This document shows, one piece after another, positions 7,404-11,444 of a DNA stretch of 11,444 nt. The DNA lies in assembly GCA_021809225.1 (NCBI GenBank), contig JAKBAL010000026.1, positions 1-11,444 on the forward strand, given 5' to 3'. Each line of letters starts with the position of its first letter. Positions within the stretch are counted from its first letter, which is position 1. This stretch comes from Pseudomonadota bacterium (GTDB lineage: Bacteria > Pseudomonadota > Alphaproteobacteria > UBA9655). The translations under genes were made by a program, and so were the position numbers. The notes beneath the pieces are model-generated. The model was not told the DNA's origin, searched no databases, and saw only the letters and a list, made by a program, of their open reading frames with translations.

Positions 7404-7648
7404 AAGAAGCGTGTACTTCTTGCTCAGGCTTGATGTGGGAGGGACAAATTCACCGCTCGGTTAAGCGATTACTTCCCGTTCCAGCTTCAAAAAGACGAAC
7501 CATTTGTCTTTTATCCGAACCTCGGCTTGCTTTGTGCATTTATACAAGCCACTGTAGTGCGGTCCTTACACCACACTCCATGGGTAAGTGTAACCAAATC
7601 TCACTGACGATACTCGGCTTCGTCCCCGGTTAGATGTGGCGCGCTAAA
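7404..7648 (-). ncRNA. Structured RNA-like segment, possible 5' fragment (domain I) of a group II intron
   Basis: No protein gene fits here; frames on the minus strand are broken. Read on the minus strand, the segment is full of pairings. TAACC pairs with GGTTA near 7628/7594, and GACGA with TCGTC near 7622/7609. GGCTTG (7550-7545) pairs with CAAGCC (7529-7524). A hairpin with about a 10-bp stem and a 3-nt loop spans 7512-7490 (AAAAGAC/GTCTTTT ends), and AGAAG pairs with CTTCT near 7420/7408. A long-range helix joins GTGTGG..GGAC (about 7576-7562) to GTCC..CCACAT (about 7444-7433) and encloses the smaller hairpins. The 5' end GCGCGCC resembles the group II intron start GUGCGNC with one change. 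No reverse transcriptase or domain V is nearby, so if this is an intron it is a truncated relic. The pairings are visible; the intron identity is inferred from a remembered pattern. Confidence 0.42.
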
Positions 7649-7725
7649 ATAGTACTCATACTTTTTCTCCATTTTTAGTGAGTTTTATTTATATATTATT
7701 CAATAGTATTTTCAACTAAAAGTTT

Positions 7726-8307
7726 TTACCTATCATAAAACCAACATCCCTTGATGTGATCGTTCACCACCCCTATGGCTTGCATATAGGCATAGATGAT
7801 AGTTGAACCAACAAAAGTCATCCCTCTCTTTTTCAAGTCTTTTGATAAGACCTCGCTCAAAGGGGTTTGGCTGGGGGCTTCTTTCAATTTTATCCAATGA
7901 TTTTTGAGTGGCTTTCCATCAACAAAATTCCAGAGATAACGATCAAAAGATCCAAATTCTTGCTGAATTTGAAGAAACGCTTGAGCATTCTGACGAGTGC
8001 CATAGATTTTTAATCGGTTACGAATGATCTCTGGATTTTGACGTAAGGCTTCCAACTCATCATCACGCATAGCTGCAACTTTGGAAGGATCAAAATTGTG
8101 AAAGGCTTTGCGATACCCTTCACGCTTTTTAAGAATGGTTTCCCAACTAAGCCCTGCTTGGGCTCCTTCTAAGATGAGCATCTCAAACAAATGCTGGTCA
8201 TCATGCACAGGAATTCCCCATTCATGATCATGATAATTTGCATAAAATTCTTTACCAACTTCGCTGCCAAAACAGCGGATTTTGCCATTACTGCCCAGGA
8301 TCGTCAT
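7726..8307 (-). CDS. tag: DNA-3-methyladenine glycosylase I
   Basis: Tag removes N3-methyladenine from alkylated DNA, starting base excision repair in the cytoplasm. The 193-residue protein is of family size. The zinc-snap ligands of Tag are all present: C12 and H26 near the N-terminus (YHDHEWGIP) and H184 and C188 near the end (NDHIKGCWF). The base-binding segment LEGAQAGLSW (46-55) carries the conserved Glu (E47) and Trp (W55), and Y25 matches the conserved Tyr. The start ATG 8307 has a strong AGGAG (8319-8315) at 7 nt, and this ribosome site overlaps the stop of the preceding lyase-family gene. It is the last gene of the ada-lyase-tag operon and so probably rises with Ada induction. Confidence 0.95.
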   Translation of the reverse strand: MTILGSNGKIRCFGSEVGKEFYANYHDHEWGIPVHDDQHLFEMLILEGAQAGLSWETILKKREGYRKAFHNFDPSKVAAMRDDELEALRQNPEIIRNRLKIYGTRQNAQAFLQIQQEFGSFDRYLWNFVDGKPLKNHWIKLKEAPSQTPLSEVLSKDLKKRGMTFVGSTIIYAYMQAIGVVNDHIKGCWFYDR

Positions 8308-8314
8308 TCTTCTG

Positions 8315-8319
8315 CTCCT
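8315..8319 (-). promoter_or_regulatory. Shine-Dalgarno AGGAG of tag, overlapping upstream stop
   Basis: On the minus strand TATAGGAG contains the TAG stop of the lyase-family gene (8320-8318) and the AGGAG (8319-8315), followed by 7 nt and the tag ATG. The arrangement suggests translational coupling. Confidence 0.75.
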
Positions 8320-9094
8320 ATAAAATTCCTAAAAGCGCCTCATGTCCAGCTTCTTTCAAGGTTTCCATCACTTGACAATAGGGGCCAGGGCCATAGCTAA
8401 TGCGCGCAACCCCCAACCCTGCAAGCTGCTTTGGCGAAGGTGTATCTGGTAATACCATTATATTGACAGGGAGGGGAGAAAGTTCGCAAAGTTTTTCGAT
8501 ATATTGAGCGTCCTTAAGGCCAGGTGCAAAAAATCCATTTGCTCCAGCTCTCGCATAGCCAGTTGCACGCTCTATGGCTTCTTCCAAGTGAGTGTCATTA
8601 TGGGAAATAGAATCAGCTTTGAGAAAAATATCCGTTCGGGCATTGATGAAAAGGGGAATAGCTGCATGCTCTGCTGCTTCTCGAGCTGCCTTAATGCGCG
8701 CACATTGATCTTCAATTGAATAGAGCTTTTCCTGACCTATAATCTGGTCTTCGAGGTTTATTCCTACGACACCGGCTTCAATAACTTTTGCAACAGCCTC
8801 TTGCACCTCCTGGGGATTTCGTCCGTATCCTCCCTCAAGATCAATCGTCACTGGCAGATCAACGCTTGCAATAATCCGCTTAAGATTTGCGAGAGCCAAA
8901 TCAAATGAGAGTTTTTCCCCATCGTCATATCCATGGGCAGCCGCAACTGACCAGCTACTGGTTGCAATGGCTTTTGCTCCGGTCTCTTGTATGGCTTTTG
9001 CACTGCCAGCGTCCCACACATTAAAGAGGATTAAGGGGGCACCCTTGATATGGAGTTTTTTTAGGTTATTTGCACGTTCACTCTGAGTTATCAT
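8318..9094 (-). CDS. Isocitrate lyase/phosphoenolpyruvate mutase family protein
   Basis: This is a 258-residue single-domain TIM-barrel enzyme of the ICL/PEP mutase superfamily, which makes or breaks C-C or C-P bonds of 2-oxoacid-type substrates with Mg2+. Visible motifs are LILFNVWDAGSAKAI (21-35), ATSSWS (44-49), TIDLEGGYG (83-91, metal-site Asp D85), GINLEDQ (111-117, E115/D116) and INARTDIFL (150-158). The catalytic KKCGH of true isocitrate and methylisocitrate lyases is absent after LEDQ, so it is neither of these; the substrate is unknown. The frame runs upstream to 9265 inside ada, but ATG 9094 has AGGGAG 6-7 nt before it and begins at the family's usual N-terminus. It overlaps the end of ada by 17 bp. 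Confidence 0.9.
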   Translation of the reverse strand: MITQSERANNLKKLHIKGAPLILFNVWDAGSAKAIQETGAKAIATSSWSVAAAHGYDDGEKLSFDLALANLKRIIASVDLPVTIDLEGGYGRNPQEVQEAVAKVIEAGVVGINLEDQIIGQEKLYSIEDQCARIKAAREAAEHAAIPLFINARTDIFLKADSISHNDTHLEEAIERATGYARAGANGFFAPGLKDAQYIEKLCELSPLPVNIMVLPDTPSPKQLAGLGVARISYGPGPYCQVMETLKEAGHEALLGIL

Positions 9095-10142
9095 ATGAGT
9101 CTCCCTGTTTTTCATGATTAATAAGCCATTTTTTACGAGCGATGCCACCGCCATAACCACCCAAATCGCCATTTGTGTTGATAACACGATGACAAGGAAT
9201 AATGATGGCGAATTGGTTTGCACCGTTAGCATTTGCGACAGCCCGAAAGGCCGATGGGCTTCCAATTCTTACAGCAATTTCGCCGTAAGAGCGTGTTTCA
9301 CCGAAAGGGATTTTTTGAAGCTCTTCCCACACACGCTTTTGAAAAGGAGATCCAAGAAGAAAGAGAGGCGTTTTAAATTCTCTTAAATCACCCTCAAAAT
9401 ACTGACGGAGTTCGGTCTCAATTGAACGAATTGGCTCTGTTGTGCCTGGTATTATTGCTGATTTTGTTTTCTCCCTTAGCCGCTCAACCTCGCGTTCCAG
9501 CCCCCGACGATCCACAAATTCTAAAAGGTAAAGTTCATCTTCATCGGCGATGGTGATCATTGGGCCAAGTTTGGTGTCTATCCACGAGGCCTTTAAAATA
9601 TGATTTTGTCCTATTAAAGTTGGGGCTTCTCCCATAATGCGGGAAAAGGCATCCCTGAAACCACTGCTGGATTCATAACCAGCATCAAGTTGGGCTTCTA
9701 TCACAGTGTTCCCTTCCCTAATTTGTTTCATCGCAAGCCCCATGCGCCGAGCACGAGCATAGGCAACGAATGTCATGCCAAACCGTTTTTTGAATTGACG
9801 ACGGGCCGTTGAAGCATCAACAGATAATTCCCGAAAATCTATATCCCTCCATCGCCTTTCTGGATTTGCTTCAACAGCATTCACAAGGGTTTGGACAAGC
9901 TCTGAGACTTGATTGGGGTGGGATAAGGGCCTGCAACGATGACAAGGTCTAAATGACGCCAGAAGGGCATCTTGGGCCGTTTCAAAAAATTCACAATTCT
10001 CAAACTTTGGCTTCCGGGCAGGACACGTTGGGCGGCAGAAGACACCGGTTGTTTTAACTCCCACATAAAACACACCTTCATATTCGGTCTTTTTATCTAT
10101 GAGAGCTTGATAATACTCGTATTTTGCTTCGGCGGTTATCAT
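9078..10142 (-). CDS. ada: Bifunctional methyltransferase/transcriptional activator Ada
   Basis: Ada repairs methylphosphotriesters and O6-methylguanine by suicide transfer and, when methylated at its N-terminal Cys, activates the adaptive response. The 354-residue protein has all three parts. The zinc domain has C36 and C40 (FCRPTCPARKP) and C67 and C70 (FRPCHRCRP). The AraC-type helix-turn-helix region spans about 90-178. The O6-alkylguanine methyltransferase domain (about 185-345) has IIPCHRVIN, with acceptor C317, and the preceding SPSAFRAVANANGANQ segment. The spacing matches E. coli Ada (C38, C42, C69, C72, C321) with a shift of two to four residues. ATG 10142 follows AAGGA at 5 nt. It heads the operon with the lyase-family gene and tag. 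I do not see a convincing Ada box or promoter upstream. Confidence 0.96.
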   Translation of the reverse strand: MITAEAKYEYYQALIDKKTEYEGVFYVGVKTTGVFCRPTCPARKPKFENCEFFETAQDALLASFRPCHRCRPLSHPNQVSELVQTLVNAVEANPERRWRDIDFRELSVDASTARRQFKKRFGMTFVAYARARRMGLAMKQIREGNTVIEAQLDAGYESSSGFRDAFSRIMGEAPTLIGQNHILKASWIDTKLGPMITIADEDELYLLEFVDRRGLEREVERLREKTKSAIIPGTTEPIRSIETELRQYFEGDLREFKTPLFLLGSPFQKRVWEELQKIPFGETRSYGEIAVRIGSPSAFRAVANANGANQFAIIIPCHRVINTNGDLGGYGGGIARKKWLINHEKQGDSYDNSE

Positions 10143-10245
10143 GCTTTTCCTTACTCAATTAAGCGTCCTCATCTTAATATAAGTGAATTCATTAAAGGCT
10201 GCCGCCGAAATTCAGGCATGGATTTTTTTATTTTGAAATTTCTTT

Positions 10246-10338
10246 TTAGGCTAATCTTTTTATAAACCATAAAACGAGGTTATCATTTAAGTGAATGCCG
10301 GTTTGATTGGAAAATCTTAGAAAGGTTTTGTTTGACAT
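10246..10338 (-). pseudogene. Decayed C-terminal remnant of a second Nudix-GNAT (or GNAT) gene
   Basis: The minus-strand frame 10338-10246 gives a 30-residue tail containing IHLNDNLVLWFIKRLA and a stop. It matches the end of the Nudix-GNAT protein, IRLDDDLVLWFTKRLS. At DNA level 10252-10290 matches 4881-4919 in 34 of 39 bases, all differences being transitions. Everything upstream in the homologous gene is missing; the match ends where the next GNAT gene begins on the other strand. It is therefore the stump of a duplicated gene cut by deletion or insertion, not a working gene. The ATG at its start is fortuitous. Confidence 0.75.
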
Positions 10339-10969
10339 GAATCGTATTTTAATTGATTTGCCAGAATGTATTGAAACCACGAGGCTTATCCTTCGCATGC
10401 CTCAAGCTGGGTTGGGTGAAAGGCTCCATCAAGCGATGATGGATGGGTATGAGGATTATGTGAAATGGCTTAATTGGACGCCCTTGATTCCAACGATACA
10501 ATCTGTGGAAGAGGAATGCCGCAAACATCATGCTGAATTTATCTTAAGAGATTTTATCCGCTATATCATTATGGAAAAATCGAGTCATCAGATTATGGGT
10601 CGATGTGCTTTTCCTGCATTTCAAGCCAATTGGTTCATCCCACAATTTGGAATTTCTTATTTTATCAGACGCAGTAAACGTATGAACGGTTATGCAACAG
10701 AAGCCGTTCATGCGATGACACTTTTAGCCTTTCAAGTTCTAGGGGCCAAGAAGGTTGAAATTTATTGTGACGCTGAAAATCTAGGCAGCAATAAGATCCC
10801 GCAGAAACTCAATTTCGAACTTGAATATACCCAAAGAGGGGGGTGGCCAAGGCAAGATGGAAAATTGGCTGAACTTAAAACGTACTCTCTTTTTACAGAA
10901 GAAAAGTTGCCCGGGCTTAAGAATTCAATGATGGAAATGATAGGTTATCAAAATGAACTGCCAGATTAA
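10337..10969 (+). CDS. GNAT family N-acetyltransferase, RimJ/RimL-like
   Basis: This is a 210-residue acetyltransferase of the RimJ/RimL (Acetyltransf_3) type, which acetylates protein N-termini or small amines. The N-terminal ETTRLILRMPQ is the hallmark start of that group. The acetyl-CoA loop is KRMNGYATEAVHAM, with R115-x-x-G118-x-A120, and CDAENLGSNKIPQKLNFELE is the usual late segment, with N/S contacts and the LGF-like turn (here LNF). The frame can be extended to a TTG at 10307, which is unlikely. ATG 10337 fits the family N-terminus, but the ribosome site is weak (AAAGG about 11 nt upstream). It overlaps the following GNAT gene by 17 bp. Confidence 0.88.
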   Translation: MNRILIDLPECIETTRLILRMPQAGLGERLHQAMMDGYEDYVKWLNWTPLIPTIQSVEEECRKHHAEFILRDFIRYIIMEKSSHQIMGRCAFPAFQANWFIPQFGISYFIRRSKRMNGYATEAVHAMTLLAFQVLGAKKVEIYCDAENLGSNKIPQKLNFELEYTQRGGWPRQDGKLAELKTYSLFTEEKLPGLKNSMMEMIGYQNELPD

Positions 10970-11444
10970 GCGACTTCAAGCACAAGATTGGGCTCTTTGG
11001 AAAGAGATTCGACTTGAAGCAGTAAAGCTTCACCCAGAATTTTTTGGAGGCTCCTATGAGGAAGAATCTGTGTGGGAGGAGAAAGAGTTTAAGAAAAGTC
11101 TGATTAAAAACGATATATTGGGGGCTTTCATCGAAAATCAACTAATAGGCGTTGCGGGATTTTTTCAATTCACACTTCAAAAGCTAAAACATAGGGGCAC
11201 CCTCTTTGGTCTATACGTAAGGAAAGAAAATCGAGGGCAAGGGGTCGGAGATCAGCTGATCGAAGCCGTCATAAATCATGCTCGCCAGAGTGTTCTTCAA
11301 CTGCATTGTACTGTTACCACGGACAATAAAGCTGCCATTAATCTTTACCAAAGATATGGTTTTCAGATTTATGGAACAGAGCCGAGATCCTTAAAAGTAG
11401 GTGAAAATTTCTATGACGAGCATCTTATGGTTCTGAAGCTGAGA
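10953..11444 (+). CDS. GNAT family N-acetyltransferase (3' end outside window)
   Basis: The frame opens at ATG 10953, inside the end of the preceding acetyltransferase gene, and stays open for 164 codons to the window edge. The protein starts MNCQIKRLQAQDWALWKEIR, a usual GNAT opening with the first helix. It has strands ILGAFIENQLIGVAGFF and GTLFGLYVRKENRG, the acetyl-CoA loop RGQGVGDQL (R94-x-x-G97-x-G99), and TTDNKAAINLYQRYGFQIYG, the canonical C-terminal GNAT segment. The core domain is essentially complete and only the last residues should be missing. Expression is probably coupled to the upstream GNAT. The substrate is unknown. Confidence 0.88.
   Translation, partial: MNCQIKRLQAQDWALWKEIRLEAVKLHPEFFGGSYEEESVWEEKEFKKSLIKNDILGAFIENQLIGVAGFFQFTLQKLKHRGTLFGLYVRKENRGQGVGDQLIEAVINHARQSVLQLHCTVTTDNKAAINLYQRYGFQIYGTEPRSLKVGENFYDEHLMVLKLR

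Noticed and set aside
7490..7512. Hairpin ending in TTTT that could be a terminator
   Set aside because: The stem is made of the A and T runs themselves, there is no separate U-tract on either strand, and it sits inside a larger network of pairings.
7430..7633. A 67-codon plus-strand frame through the gap between the RNHCP gene and tag
   Set aside because: It lacks any recognisable domain and runs through the densely paired segment; the open frame is better explained as a by-product of a structured RNA relic.
9095..9265. Longer start for the lyase-family gene, extending it 57 residues into ada
   Set aside because: The extension is an out-of-frame reading of the conserved Ada C-terminus, and ATG 9094 has a good ribosome site.
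10143..10245. Search for an Ada box and promoter upstream of ada
   Set aside because: TATATT (10181-10176, minus) could be a -10, but no acceptable -35 or Ada-box-like A/B elements were found.
1..11444. CRISPR arrays, tRNA or rRNA genes, complete IS elements, attachment-site repeats
   Set aside because: I saw no regularly spaced repeats, cloverleaf-like sequence, transposase frame or long terminal repeats by reading.

Overview
The window looks like AT-rich alphaproteobacterial accessory DNA. It opens with the C-terminal two thirds of a Ti-type conjugative relaxase-helicase (TraA). The rest is a patchwork of small cargo-type genes on both strands: acetyltransferases, alkylation-repair enzymes, a Nudix hydrolase, a P-loop kinase-like protein, a secreted lipase-like hydrolase and an RNHCP zinc protein. 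TraA next to such cargo recalls the conjugative elements of obligate intracellular Rickettsiales/Holosporales (RAGE-like elements). That taxonomic placement is an inference from gene content and base composition; no marker gene is present.

Layout. (1) 1-2310, plus: TraA, 5'-truncated by the window edge. (2) 2331-3426: a TetR repressor (minus) divergent from an NTF2/SnoaL-like small protein (plus). The spacer between them holds a clear duplicated palindromic operator. (3) 3427-3687: no convincing gene, only short overlapping minus-strand frames that may be remnants. (4) 3688-5867, minus: a Nudix-GNAT fusion followed by an exported PAF-acetylhydrolase-like protein with its own TATAAT box. (5) 5973-6410, plus: a GNAT acetyltransferase. 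(6) 6477-7348, minus: an RNHCP zinc-binding protein followed by a small P-loop kinase-like protein. (7) about 7404-7648: no protein gene, but a dense nest of inverted repeats resembling the 5' domain of a group II intron on the minus strand. (8) 7726-10142, minus: a tight three-gene operon, ada, then an isocitrate lyase/PEP mutase family enzyme, then tag. (9) 10246-10338, minus: a decayed C-terminal remnant of a second copy of the Nudix-GNAT gene. (10) 10337-11444, plus: two overlapping GNAT genes, the second running off the window.

How it fits together. The best functional unit is the alkylation-response operon: Ada (sensor, methyltransferase, activator) and Tag (3-methyladenine glycosylase) flank a lyase-type metabolic enzyme and are joined by overlap or very short gaps. 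Two observations best repay follow-up: the tetR/SnoaL control region, a 24-bp direct repeat with a 32-bp period whose second copy lies in a 30-bp palindrome; and the group II intron-like fragment. The duplicated GNAT tail shows past duplication and deletion within the cargo. I do not see a clearly new multi-gene system.
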